Below, one piece after another: positions 1 to 8,399 of a stretch of DNA of 64,000 bases (positions are counted from its first letter, which is position 1; every line of letters starts with the position of its first letter). Made by a program: the position numbers and the translations under genes. The stretch lies in the NCBI RefSeq assembly GCF_030167915.1, contig NZ_JARGNB010000001.1, forward strand, positions 434,001 through 498,000, given 5' to 3'. Origin of the DNA: Aquabacterium humicola (GTDB lineage Bacteria > Pseudomonadota > Gammaproteobacteria > Burkholderiales > Burkholderiaceae_C). Below the pieces are notes generated by a model that ran no database searches, was not told the DNA's origin, and saw only the letters and a list, made by a program, of their open reading frames with translations.

Positions 1-6
1 GACACA

Positions 7-573
7 ATGAGCGACGCCCCTCCCCGCAAGTCCGACGCCACCAAGGCGGCGATCCTCGGCGCCGCCCGCGAGCAGTTCGCGCGGCACGGCTACCAGGGCG
101 CGACGATCCGCGCGATCGCCGGCGCCGCGGCCATCGACCCGGCGATGGTGATGCGCTACTTCGGCAACAAGGAGCAGCTGTTCGCCGCCGCGGCGGAGTT
201 CGATCTGCAGCTGCCGGACCTGTCGGCGCTGCCGAGGGCGGAGGTCGGCGCCGCACTCGTCGCGCACTTCCTGCAGCGCTGGGAGGCCGACGATTCGCTG
301 ATGGCCCTGCTGCGCAGCGCGATCGCCAACGAGGCCGCGGCCGAACGCATGCGCCGGCTCTTCGCGACGCAGGTGGCGCCGGCGATCGCCGGGCTCGTCG
401 ACGAGCCGCGCGCCGGCGTCGCCGCGCGCGCCGGGCTGGTCGCGACGCAGATGCTCGGTCTGGCGCTTTGCCGCTACCTGCTGAAGCTGCCGCCCGTGGT
501 CGCCCTGTCGCGTGCCGAAGCCGCGCGGCGCATCGGCCCGACCTTGCAGGCCTACCTGTTCGAGCCGCGCTGA
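7..573 (+). CDS. TetR/AcrR family transcriptional regulator
   Basis: 188-residue one-component repressor-type protein. Residues about 10-57 form the TetR helix-turn-helix: an initial helix with AAREQFARHGYQGATIRAIA, then the recognition segment ending in MVMRYFGNKEQLF, which is the classic TetR signature. The C-terminal half is alanine-rich and helical, as expected for a ligand-binding and dimerisation domain. The ligand cannot be told from sequence. The start lies six bases from the window edge, so upstream signals and a possible divergent target are not visible. The response-regulator gene starts 20 bases downstream on the same strand, so the two may be co-transcribed. Family assignment is secure; target genes are unknown. 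Confidence 0.9.
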   Translation: MSDAPPRKSDATKAAILGAAREQFARHGYQGATIRAIAGAAAIDPAMVMRYFGNKEQLFAAAAEFDLQLPDLSALPRAEVGAALVAHFLQRWEADDSLMALLRSAIANEAAAERMRRLFATQVAPAIAGLVDEPRAGVAARAGLVATQMLGLALCRYLLKLPPVVALSRAEAARRIGPTLQAYLFEPR

Positions 574-593
574 GCCCCTATACGATCCGGACC

Positions 594-1241
594 ATGCGCA
601 TCCTGATCGCCGACGACAACGAAGCGCTCGCGCTGGGCCTGGGCCACGTCCTGGAGCAGTCCGGCCATGTCGTCGAGGCGGTCAGCGACGGTCAGGCCAC
701 GCTGGAGGCGATCGAACGCGGTCACTTCGAGCTGCTGGTGCTCGACTACGGCATGCCGCGCCTCGACGGTGCGCAGGTGCTGCGCCGGGTGCGTGCGCGC
801 ACCGACTACCTGCCGGTGCTGCTGGCCAGCGCGCACGACGACGCGGCGAGGCGCCTGGCCGACCAGGGGCTGGCGGTCGACGCGGTGCTGACCAAGCCGT
901 TCAGCATCAATGCCTTCGAGTCGCTGGTCGAGGAACTGGAGCGCGGCATCTGCCGCGAGCACGCGACCCGGCATGTCGTGCACTTCGGCCCGCTGCGGTG
1001 CGACCCGGCGACCGGCCGCACGACCATCGATGGCGCGCCGCTCGAACTCGACGACGACCAGCGGCGCGTGCTGGAGCGGCTGGCCAGCCACCACGGCGAA
1101 GCGGTGGGCGCCGACGAGCTGTCGCCGCTGGCGTCGCAGCCGCTGGAGCCGGTGATCGCCGGGCTGCAGCAGCGGCTGGACGCCACACCGCTGAAGCTGG
1201 TCGCGGTGCGCGGCATCGGCTGGTGCCTGGCGATCGGCTGA
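594..1241 (+). CDS. OmpR-like response regulator with a divergent output domain
   Basis: 215 residues. Residues 1-118 are a receiver domain: acidic pair D7/D8, phospho-acceptor D51 in LLVLDYGMP, switch residue S79 and conserved K101 in LTKPF. Residues about 128-215 look like a weakly conserved winged-helix output domain of the OmpR type (an FGPLRCDP-type strand, a central helix, and the terminal VAVRGIGWCLAIG hairpin). The wing and recognition helix are shorter than usual, so DNA binding is likely but not certain. I chose the ATG at 594 because the receiver begins directly there with MRILIADDNE; longer upstream readings overlap the TetR gene and add no domain. No cognate kinase is adjacent; the orphan PAS kinase at 6797 is one candidate. 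It may be co-transcribed with the preceding TetR gene. Confidence 0.88.
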   Translation: MRILIADDNEALALGLGHVLEQSGHVVEAVSDGQATLEAIERGHFELLVLDYGMPRLDGAQVLRRVRARTDYLPVLLASAHDDAARRLADQGLAVDAVLTKPFSINAFESLVEELERGICREHATRHVVHFGPLRCDPATGRTTIDGAPLELDDDQRRVLERLASHHGEAVGADELSPLASQPLEPVIAGLQQRLDATPLKLVAVRGIGWCLAIG

Positions 1242-1321
1242 GGGGGCCGAGCGGCTGACCCCCGGGTGGCTGACGGCCGCGTGGCGGGGTCGCCGGCACA
1301 CCGCTTGCCGCCGCTGCCGGC

Positions 1322-2311
1322 ATGGCCAGCAGCATCCAGGCGCGCAGCAGCGTCCGCATCGGCATCTCGGGCTGGCGCTACGCGCCCTGGCGCGGCGTCT
1401 TCTATCCCCCGGGCCTGCCGCAGCGGCAGGAGCTGGCCTTCGCGTCGCGCATGCTGCCGACGATCGAGATCAACGGCTCGTTCTACTCGCTGCAGAAGCC
1501 CGCGTTCTATGCCGAGTGGCACGACGCGACGCCGGAGGACTTCGTCTTCTCGGTCAAGGGGCCGAAGTACATCACGCACCTGCGCCGGCTGAAGGACGTG
1601 CGCACGCCACTGGCGAACTTCTTCGCCTCCGGCGTGTTCGCGCTCGGTGCCAAGCTAGGTCCGATCCTGTGGCAGTTCCCGCCGCAGCTGCCGTTCCTGG
1701 CCGAGCGCTTCGAGACCTTCTTCGAGATGCTGCCGCACGACACCCAGGCCGCGCTGGCGCTGGCCGAAGACCATGACCGCCGCGTCGAAGGACGCTCGCT
1801 TCTGGCGATAGACCGCAAGCGCCCGCTGCGCCATGCGGTCGAGATCCGCCATCCGAGCTTCGTCGACCCGGATTTCGTCGCGCTGCTGCGCCGCCACCGC
1901 ATCGCGCTGGTCACCGCCGACACCGCGGGCCGCTGGCCGCTGCTCGAAGACCTGACGGCCGACTTCGTCTACCTGCGGCTGCACGGCGACGTCGAGCTCT
2001 ACGCCAGCGGTTACGGCGACGAAGCGCTCGACCGCTGGGCCGAACGCATCGACGCCTGGCGGCAGGGCAGGCAGGTGCGGGATGCGCGCCTGGCATCGCC
2101 GAAGCCGCCGCCCCAGCGGGCGAAGCGCGACGTCTACGTCTACTTCGACAACGACGTGAAGGTGCACGCGCCCTACGACGCCGCGCACCTCGCGCAGCGG
2201 CTGGGCGTGCCGACCGGGCTGCGGCCGGGCGGGCGCTTCGAGCCGCCGCCGGACCTGGCGCCGCCGCGGGCGCGGGCGAGCGGCTTCGGCCGTGGCGCCC
2301 GGCCACAATGA
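1322..2311 (+). CDS. DUF72 (YecE-like) family protein
   Basis: 329-residue protein of the DUF72/YecE family, a TIM-barrel fold of unknown biochemical function. All typical blocks are present in order: GISGWRYAPWRGVFYP near residue 14, the EINGSFYS block, FVFSVKGPKYITH, LGPILWQFPP, AVEIRHPSF, a DTAGRWP block, FVYLRLHG and the terminal YVYFDNDVKVHAPYDA. The protein is a little longer than many members (about 250-300 residues), with a low-complexity Pro/Arg/Gly tail after residue 300. It is likely cytosolic. The following transporter gene starts 4 bases after its stop codon, so the two are probably co-transcribed. Confidence 0.9.
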   Translation: MASSIQARSSVRIGISGWRYAPWRGVFYPPGLPQRQELAFASRMLPTIEINGSFYSLQKPAFYAEWHDATPEDFVFSVKGPKYITHLRRLKDVRTPLANFFASGVFALGAKLGPILWQFPPQLPFLAERFETFFEMLPHDTQAALALAEDHDRRVEGRSLLAIDRKRPLRHAVEIRHPSFVDPDFVALLRRHRIALVTADTAGRWPLLEDLTADFVYLRLHGDVELYASGYGDEALDRWAERIDAWRQGRQVRDARLASPKPPPQRAKRDVYVYFDNDVKVHAPYDAAHLAQRLGVPTGLRPGGRFEPPPDLAPPRARASGFGRGARPQ

Positions 2312-2315
2312 GCCG

Positions 2316-3197
2316 ATGCCCGATCAGGTTCCTGCTTCGATGTCCCGCGCCGCGGCCTGGATGGCCGGCTGGCTCTCGCTGATGGTGGTCATCGCCGTGG
2401 CCGGCCGCGAGGCCACGCGCGAACTGGCGGTGTTCCAGATCATGGTGATGCGCTCGCTGATCGGCCTCGTCATGCTCTATCCCCTGGTGCATGCCGCCGG
2501 GGGCTTCGCCGCGATGAAGACCGCACGCTGGCCGCAGCACGCGCTGCGCAACGCGGTGCACTACGCGGCGCAGTACGGCTGGTTCGTCGCGCTGACGCTG
2601 ATCCCGCTGGCGCAGGTGGTGGCGATCGAGTTCACGATGCCGATCTGGACCGCGCTGCTGGCGGTCGCCTTGCTCGGCGAGCGCTTCAACCGCTGGAAGG
2701 CGCTGGCGGTGCTGCTGGGCCTCGTCGGCGTCGCGCTGATCGTGCGGCCGGCCGCGAGCGCGATCTCGCCGGGGCAACTGATCGCCCTGGCGGCGGCGGT
2801 CGGCTTCGCGGTGTCGGTCACGCTGACCAAGTCGCTGACGCGCACCGACAGCGCGGTGCAGATCATGTTCTGGATGCTCATCGTGCAGTCGGTGCTCGGC
2901 CTGCTGCCGGCGCTGGCGGTGTGGCGCTGGCCCTCGCCGACGGTGTGGGGCTGGGTGCTGGTGATCGCCTTCTGCGGCACCTTCTCGCACTACTGCATGT
3001 CGCGTGCGCTGCGCCATGCCGATGCCACCGTCGTCGTGCCGATGGACTTCCTGCGCGTGCCGCTGACCGCGCTGGCCGGCTGGCTGGTCTATTCGGAGCG
3101 CATCGACCTGTTGACCGTCATCGGCACCGCGCTGATCCTCGGCGGCAACCTGCTGAACCTGCGCCGGATTGACGGCGGTCAAGCGCGCACCCGGTAG
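2316..3197 (+). CDS. EamA/DMT-family inner-membrane transporter
   Basis: 293 residues with about ten hydrophobic helices and the internal duplication of the drug/metabolite transporter superfamily: two EamA repeats, roughly residues 12-145 and 155-290. FTMPIWTALLAVALLGERF and the matching late block with VYSERIDLLTVIGTALIL are the paired conserved EamA segments. It most likely exports a small metabolite or amino acid derivative; the substrate cannot be inferred. I prefer the ATG at 2316 (MPDQ) over the ATG at 2292, which would overlap the DUF72 gene by 20 bases and add only a hydrophilic leader. No strong ribosome-binding site is visible, in line with translational coupling to the preceding gene. 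Confidence 0.85.
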   Translation: MPDQVPASMSRAAAWMAGWLSLMVVIAVAGREATRELAVFQIMVMRSLIGLVMLYPLVHAAGGFAAMKTARWPQHALRNAVHYAAQYGWFVALTLIPLAQVVAIEFTMPIWTALLAVALLGERFNRWKALAVLLGLVGVALIVRPAASAISPGQLIALAAAVGFAVSVTLTKSLTRTDSAVQIMFWMLIVQSVLGLLPALAVWRWPSPTVWGWVLVIAFCGTFSHYCMSRALRHADATVVVPMDFLRVPLTALAGWLVYSERIDLLTVIGTALILGGNLLNLRRIDGGQARTR

Positions 3198-3276
3198 TTG
3201 CCGGGTGTTCCAGGGTTGGCCCGATGGACGCTGCGGCGGGGCTTGCCTAACGTCATGGCGAACAGGAGCAGCCGCC

Positions 3277-4077
3277 ATGACGCCCGTCGAACTGCACGAC
3301 TCCACCGCCGCTTCCGACTCGCCCTTCGAGATCCCGCTGCGCCGGCTGGCTTTCGGCGATCCGCTGCGCTGGCTGGCGCTGGGCTGGCGCGACTTCCGGC
3401 GCTGCCCCGGGATCGGCCTCTTCTACGGCTCGGCCTTCACCGTGATGGGCTGGGCGCTGCTGGCGGTCTTCGAGCAGGCACCGGCCTATGTGCTGGCGCT
3501 GTCGGCGGGTTTCCTGCTGATGGGGCCGTTCCTCTGCATCGGCCTCTATGACGCCAGCCGGCGGCTCGAACGCGGCGAGGCGCCGGCGCTGGGCGTCTCG
3601 CTGCGCGCGTGGCTGCCGCGCGCCAGCACGCTGGGCATCTTCGGCTTCGTGCTGCTGGTGCTGGAGATGCTGTGGGGCCGCGCATCGCTGGTCGTCTTCG
3701 CGCTGAGCTTCGACGCGATGCCGGATTTCCACGGCTCGCTGCTGGCGCTGCTGGATGCGCGCAACCTGGAGTTCATCGCCGCCTACTGCGCGGTCGGCGG
3801 CCTCTTCGCCGGGCTGATCTACGCCACCAGCGTGATCTCGATGCCGATGATCCTGGACCGCGGCACCGACGCGATCAGCGCCGCGCTGACCAGCATCCGG
3901 CTGACCCTGACGCAGACCGGCGTGATGCTGTGGTGGGGCGCGCTGATCACCGCGATCGTGGTGCTGGCGATGCTGCCGGGCTTCCTCGGGCTGCTGGTCG
4001 CCGGGCCGGTGCTCGGCCACGCGTCCTGGCATGCCTACCGCGGGGCCGTGGGCGGCGCGCCGGGGGACGGCAGCTGA
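3277..4077 (+). CDS. DUF2189 family integral membrane protein
   Basis: 266 residues. A hydrophilic N-terminus of about 25 residues is followed by roughly six transmembrane helices, with the DUF2189 hallmarks PLRWLALGWRDFRRCPGIGLFYG near residue 28 and MPMILDRGTD in the loop before the last two helices. The family is widespread in alpha- and betaproteobacteria and its function is unknown. The start at 3277 is supported by the sequence AGGAG at 3263-3267, about 9 bases upstream. The 3' end overlaps the convergent MocR-type gene by 43 bases (4035-4077), so transcripts from both strands could interfere. Confidence 0.86.
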   Translation: MTPVELHDSTAASDSPFEIPLRRLAFGDPLRWLALGWRDFRRCPGIGLFYGSAFTVMGWALLAVFEQAPAYVLALSAGFLLMGPFLCIGLYDASRRLERGEAPALGVSLRAWLPRASTLGIFGFVLLVLEMLWGRASLVVFALSFDAMPDFHGSLLALLDARNLEFIAAYCAVGGLFAGLIYATSVISMPMILDRGTDAISAALTSIRLTLTQTGVMLWWGALITAIVVLAMLPGFLGLLVAGPVLGHASWHAYRGAVGGAPGDGS

Positions 4078-5498
4078 CCCGTCATCGACGCGGCCAGCGC
4101 ACCGAGCCGGCGCAGGCCCTTCTCGATGCGCGCATCCCAGCCCCAGCCGCCGCTGAGCCGCAGGCAGTTCGCGTAGCGTCCGGCGGCGGAGAACACCACG
4201 CCCGGCGCGAAGCAGATGCGCTCCTCGAGCGCACGGTGGAACAGCGCGCGGGTGTCGACCGCCTTCGGCAGCGCCAGCCACAGCACGAAGCCGCCGGCCG
4301 GCTGGGAGACGCGGGTGCCGGCCGGGAAGTGCGCGGCGATCACCTCGGTCATGCGGCGCAGCGTGTCGGCGAAGGCCCGGCGCAGCCGGCGCAGGTGGGC
4401 GTCGTAGCCGCCGGAGGCGAGGAACTCCGCCAGCGCCAGTTGCGGCAGCACCGGTGCGGCCAGGGTCGCGGCGAACTTGGCCTCGAGCAGCTTCGGCAGG
4501 TGGCGCCGGCTGGCAACCCAGCCGACGCGGTAACCCGGCGCCAGCGTCTTCGAGAAGGACGCGCAGTAGATCGTGCGGTCGCCGGCATCCAGTGCCGAGA
4601 ACGGCCGCGGCCGCTCGGCGCCGAAGTGGATGTCGCCGTAGACATCGTCCTCGATCAGCGGCACGCGGTGCGTCGCCAGCAGGGCGAGCAGCGCCTGCTT
4701 GTCGTGCTCGGCCATCGTGCAGCCGAGTGGATTGTTGAAGCTCGACGCCAGCAGGCAGGCGGCGACCGGCTGCGCTTCGAGCGCGGCGGCCAGGGCGTCG
4801 AGCGACACGCCGCGGCGCGCATCGGTCGGCAGCTCCAGGGCCTTCAGCCGCAGTGCGCGCAGCACCTGCAGCGCGCCGAAGTAGGTCGGCGACTCGATCG
4901 CCACCGTGTCGCCGGGCTGCGTGACGGCCGACAGCGCCAGCGCCAGCGCCTCGGTGGCGCCGCAGGTGATCACGATGTCGTCCGGTGCCAGCTGCTGGCT
5001 CCACCTCAGCGCGCGGCGCGCGATCTCGATGCGCAGCGCCGCTTCGCCGCGCGGCGGCGAGTAGGTGTTGTGGGTGGCGCCGCGCACGCGCGCGGATCGC
5101 GCGAGCATGCGGTCGAGCTTCGCCGAATCGAGCAGCGCCGGGCTCGGGATCGCGCAGCCCAGCGGCACATAACGTTCATCGGACGCGTGCTCCAACATCG
5201 TCAGCATCAGCGCCGACAGCGCCACCTCGGTCGGCTGCAGGCTCGGCCGCGTCGTCGCCGGGGCCGGCAGCCTGGGCACATCGGCGACGAAGAAGCCGGA
5301 CTGCGGCCGCGCCTGCAGGATGCCGCGGTCTTCCAGCAGCCGGTAGGCCTGCAGCGCGGTGGTCAGGCTGGTGCGTTGTTGCTGCGCGATCGCGCGCAGC
5401 GACGGCGCGCGTGTGCCGGGCGCCAGCGTGCCGTCGCGCACGCCTTGCGCGATCAGCTCGGCGACAGCCTCGTAGCGAAAGCGGGCGGGCTGCGGCAT
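4035..5498 (-). CDS. MocR-type (GntR/aminotransferase chimera) transcriptional regulator
   Basis: 487 residues. Residues 1-75 are a GntR winged helix (RFRYEAVAELIAQGVRDGTL, then LRAIAQQQRTSLTTALQAYRLLEDRG). Residues about 105-480 are a fold-type I aminotransferase domain with the PLP lysine in ASFSKTLAPGYRVGW. MocR proteins use PLP or an amino-acid adduct as effector and often control a divergent metabolic gene. Here the divergent neighbour is an aminotransferase starting at 5612. The ATG at 5498 is chosen because it directly precedes the winged helix; an in-frame upstream ATG at 5561 would add 21 residues lying over the inverted repeat at 5505-5527. The amino acid or vitamin controlled is unknown. 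Confidence 0.9.
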   Translation of the reverse strand: MPQPARFRYEAVAELIAQGVRDGTLAPGTRAPSLRAIAQQQRTSLTTALQAYRLLEDRGILQARPQSGFFVADVPRLPAPATTRPSLQPTEVALSALMLTMLEHASDERYVPLGCAIPSPALLDSAKLDRMLARSARVRGATHNTYSPPRGEAALRIEIARRALRWSQQLAPDDIVITCGATEALALALSAVTQPGDTVAIESPTYFGALQVLRALRLKALELPTDARRGVSLDALAAALEAQPVAACLLASSFNNPLGCTMAEHDKQALLALLATHRVPLIEDDVYGDIHFGAERPRPFSALDAGDRTIYCASFSKTLAPGYRVGWVASRRHLPKLLEAKFAATLAAPVLPQLALAEFLASGGYDAHLRRLRRAFADTLRRMTEVIAAHFPAGTRVSQPAGGFVLWLALPKAVDTRALFHRALEERICFAPGVVFSAAGRYANCLRLSGGWGWDARIEKGLRRLGALAASMTGQLPSPGAPPTAPR

Positions 5499-5504
5499 CG
5501 CCAG

Positions 5505-5527
5505 GCAACTGTTCTGGTTGAAGTTGC
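5505..5527. promoter_or_regulatory. Candidate operator between the MocR gene and the aminotransferase
   Basis: Perfect 6-base inverted repeat GCAACT / AGTTGC separated by 11 bases that contain GTTCTGGTTG. It starts 7 bases upstream of the MocR start codon, in the shared divergent intergenic region (5499-5611). Symmetry and position fit an autoregulatory MocR binding site, but this is inference. Confidence 0.4.
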
Positions 5528-5611
5528 GCCGGATTGTGGCTGTTATCGATGCGGCCGGCACCGCACGATGGCGCCCTGCGATCCCCTTCGATGCCGCCAG
5601 GAGCTGCCGCC

Positions 5612-6763
5612 ATGAACCGCTTTCCGCCCAACGCCATCGCCTCGCTCGTCGGCGAGGCGCCGCCGCGCCACGACCTCGCCGAGAGCCTCGGCCCCGACCT
5701 GCGCTTCGGCGCGCTGTTCGACGACCCGCACGAGGCCGGTGCGCTGGCGGCGCTGCCGCTGTCCTACGCCAGCGCGGCCGGCGATCCGGCGCTGCGCGCC
5801 GCGATCGCCGCCGTGCACGGCGGCGGCGCCGACGAGGTGGTGGTCACCGTCGGCGGCATGCACGCGCTGTTCCTGCTGGCCTTCACGCTGTGCGGGCGCG
5901 GCGACGAGGCGGTGATCACCTCGCCGGTGTTCCCGCTGGCGCGCCATGCGCTGCAGGCGGTCGGTGCCGAGATCCGCACGCTGCCGCTGCACTTCGACGA
6001 CGGCTACCAGCCCGACCTCGAGGCCTTGCGCGCGCTGCTGTCGCCGCGCACGCGGCTCGTCAGCCTGGCGTCGCCGCAGAACCCGTCGGGCGTCGCGCTG
6101 CCCGAGGCGAGCCTGCGCGCGGTGCTGGCGCTGATGCAGCAGCACGCGCCCCAGGCCAGGCTGCTGGTCGACGAGACCTACCGCGAGGCGCACTACGGCG
6201 GCACGCCGGCCGCGCCGAGCGCGATCGCGCTGGATCAGCGCGTGGTCAGCGTCGCCTCGCTGTCGAAGTGCCACGGCGCGCCGGGCTTGCGCATCGGCTG
6301 GGCGATCACCCGCGACGCGGCGCTGCGCGAACAGCTGGTGACGGCCAAGTTCAACACGGTGATCTGCTGCTCGCCGCTGGACGAGGCCGCCGCGTTGCGC
6401 CTGCTGCAGCGACGCGGGCACCTGCTGGCCGAGCGCGCGGCGCACCTGGCGGCGAACCTCGCGCTGACGGCGCAATGGGCCCGCGACGAAGCGGCGCTGG
6501 TCGACTGGGTGCGGCCGGACGCCGGTGCGCTGTGCTGCGTGCGCATGAAGCCGGCCGTGTTCGACGAGGCCGCGGTCGCGCGTTTCCATGCCGCGCTGCC
6601 GGCGCTCGGCCTGCGCATCGGCGACGGGCGCTGGTTCGGCGAATCGGCGCGCGTATTCCGCCTCGGCTTCGGCCTGCCGCCGACGGCAGGGCTGGCCGAC
6701 GCGCTGCAGGCCCTGTCGAGTGCGCTGCGGCAGGCCGCGGGCGGGTACGATCGCCGCGATTGA
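5612..6763 (+). CDS. Class I/II PLP-dependent aminotransferase
   Basis: 383 residues, fold-type I. Visible landmarks are the substrate/cofactor segment with VVVTVGGMHALFLLAF near residue 90, SLASPQNPSG near 155 (the NPSG asparagine contacts PLP), the LVDETYREAHY aspartate block near 190, and the PLP lysine in SLSKCHGAPGLRIGW near 222. Substrate specificity cannot be told; short enzymes of this group include arginine- and aromatic-amino-acid-related transaminases. The start at 5612 is preceded by AGGAGC about 9 bases upstream. Its divergent arrangement with a MocR regulator suggests regulated amino-acid catabolism or modification. The next gene, a kinase, begins 33 bases downstream. Confidence 0.88.
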   Translation: MNRFPPNAIASLVGEAPPRHDLAESLGPDLRFGALFDDPHEAGALAALPLSYASAAGDPALRAAIAAVHGGGADEVVVTVGGMHALFLLAFTLCGRGDEAVITSPVFPLARHALQAVGAEIRTLPLHFDDGYQPDLEALRALLSPRTRLVSLASPQNPSGVALPEASLRAVLALMQQHAPQARLLVDETYREAHYGGTPAAPSAIALDQRVVSVASLSKCHGAPGLRIGWAITRDAALREQLVTAKFNTVICCSPLDEAAALRLLQRRGHLLAERAAHLAANLALTAQWARDEAALVDWVRPDAGALCCVRMKPAVFDEAAVARFHAALPALGLRIGDGRWFGESARVFRLGFGLPPTAGLADALQALSSALRQAAGGYDRRD

Positions 6764-6796
6764 AGCGGCCGGCGACGCGGCCGCCAACGCGCCGCG

Positions 6797-8377
6797 ATGA
6801 CCGAAGACGAACGAGAACTGCGATGGGGCGATGCCGGCTGGGGCCGGCAGGCGCCGACGCTGCCGGCGCTGGACCCCGGCCTGGCCAACCTGCTGCTGGA
6901 GCACATCGCGACGCGGGTGGCGGTGATCGGCCGCGACGGACGCTATGTCTACGCCAACCACGGCGCGCTCGAGTTCATGGCGTTGCCGGCCGAGCGGGTG
7001 ATCGGCCGCCACATGTCCGAGGTGCTCGACGAGGGCGTCTGGCACAGCTTCGCCCCGATCTTCGAGCGGCTGTACGCCGGCGAGTCGCTGCATCTGAGCG
7101 GCTGGGTGCACTACGAGAAGCAGGGCAGGCGCTACCGCGAGCAGATCCTGGTGCCCTACATGCCCGACGGCGGGCCGGTGCAGTCGGTGGTCGTGCTCGG
7201 GCTCGACCGCACCGACCAGCGCCTGTCCGAGCAGGAGCTGGCGCGGCGCGACGAGCAGCTGCAGCGCGCCGAGGCGCTGAAGTCGGCCATCGTCGACCAC
7301 GCGCAGACCGCGCTGATCTCGTCGGATGCCGAGGGCCGGATCGTCGAGTTCAATGCCGCCGCCGAGGCGATGTTCGGCCGGCCGCGCGGCGAGGCGCTGG
7401 GCCGCTCGATCGGCGAGGTGCTGGTGCCGCCGCGGCATCGCGAAGCGCACGACAACGGCCTGCGCCGCATGCAGGCGGGTGCGCCGTCGCAGATGATGGG
7501 CCGGCGCGTCGAGCTCGAGGCGCTGCGCGCCGACGGCAGCGAGTTCCCGATCGAGATGGTGCTGTGGCGCACCGACGTCGGCGGCACGGTCTTCTACACC
7601 GCGTCGATCACCGACCTGTCGGAACGCCGCCGCGCCGCACAGGAAATCGCGCGCCAGCGCGAGGCGCTGCGCCAGAGCGAACGGCTGACGGCGATGGGCA
7701 GCCTGCTGGCCGGCGTCGCGCACGAGCTGAACAACCCGCTGGCGATCGTGATGGGCCGCGCCACCTTGCTTGAAGAGCGCTGCGCCGATCGGCCCGACCT
7801 GCTGAAGGACGCGAAGCAGATCCGCGACGCTGCCGACCGCTGCGGGCGCATCGTGCGCACCTTCCTGAACATGGCGCGCAGCCGGCCTTCGAACCCGACG
7901 CGCATGTCGCTGAACGACGTCGCCCGCGCGGCGGCCGAGCTGCTGGCCTACACCTACCGCAGCCACGCGATCGAGCTGAAGCTGGAGCTCGACGGTGCGC
8001 TGCCCGCGGTGCAGGCCGACGAGGACCAGATCGCGCAGATCGTGCTGAACCTGCTGGTCAACGCCCAGCACGTGCTGTCGCAAAGCGACGGTGTCCGCCG
8101 CGTCACGCTGCGCACCGGCGTCGTGCCGGAGTCCGGCGAGCTGCCGGCGTCGGCCTGGCTGCGCGTGGTCGACACCGGCCCCGGCGTCGCGCCGGACGTG
8201 CGCGCGCGCCTCTTCGAGCCCTTCTTCACCACCAAGCCGCAAGGATCGGGAACCGGCCTCGGCCTGTCGGTGTCGCGCACGCTGGCGCGCAAGCAGGGCG
8301 GCGACCTGACGCTGGAGGACAGCGCCGCGGGCGCCGTCTTCCAGCTGCGCCTGCCGCTGCAGGACGCCGCGGGCTGA
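6797..8377 (+). CDS. PAS-containing sensor histidine kinase (soluble)
   Basis: 526 residues with no membrane segment, so probably cytosolic. A PAS domain at about 35-150 (VAVIGRDGRYVYANHGALEF) is followed by a second PAS at about 165-285 (ALISSDAEGRIVEFNAAAEAMFG) and a short coiled linker. The HisKA dimerisation domain has phospho-acceptor H309 in LAGVAHELNNPLAIVMG. The ATP-binding domain spans about 360-525: N-box VLNLLVNAQH, G1 VVDTGPGVAP and G2 SGTGLGLSVS. The HELNNPL H-box is typical of NtrB-like and PAS-linked kinases. No response regulator is adjacent; the regulator at 594 or others outside the window could be partners. The signal is unknown; PAS domains may bind haem, flavin or small ligands. 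Confidence 0.92.
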   Translation: MTEDERELRWGDAGWGRQAPTLPALDPGLANLLLEHIATRVAVIGRDGRYVYANHGALEFMALPAERVIGRHMSEVLDEGVWHSFAPIFERLYAGESLHLSGWVHYEKQGRRYREQILVPYMPDGGPVQSVVVLGLDRTDQRLSEQELARRDEQLQRAEALKSAIVDHAQTALISSDAEGRIVEFNAAAEAMFGRPRGEALGRSIGEVLVPPRHREAHDNGLRRMQAGAPSQMMGRRVELEALRADGSEFPIEMVLWRTDVGGTVFYTASITDLSERRRAAQEIARQREALRQSERLTAMGSLLAGVAHELNNPLAIVMGRATLLEERCADRPDLLKDAKQIRDAADRCGRIVRTFLNMARSRPSNPTRMSLNDVARAAAELLAYTYRSHAIELKLELDGALPAVQADEDQIAQIVLNLLVNAQHVLSQSDGVRRVTLRTGVVPESGELPASAWLRVVDTGPGVAPDVRARLFEPFFTTKPQGSGTGLGLSVSRTLARKQGGDLTLEDSAAGAVFQLRLPLQDAAG

Positions 8378-8399
8378 AGCGCTGCGGCGTCGCTCTCGC

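Noticed and set aside
3169-3276. Longer start for the DUF2189 gene
   Set aside because: The added residues overlap the EamA 3' end and have no similarity to the family; AGGAG precedes the ATG at 3277.
1911-3305. 464-codon minus-strand open frame
   Set aside because: It overlaps the DUF72 and EamA genes and encodes a repetitive Gln/Arg/His sequence without domains.
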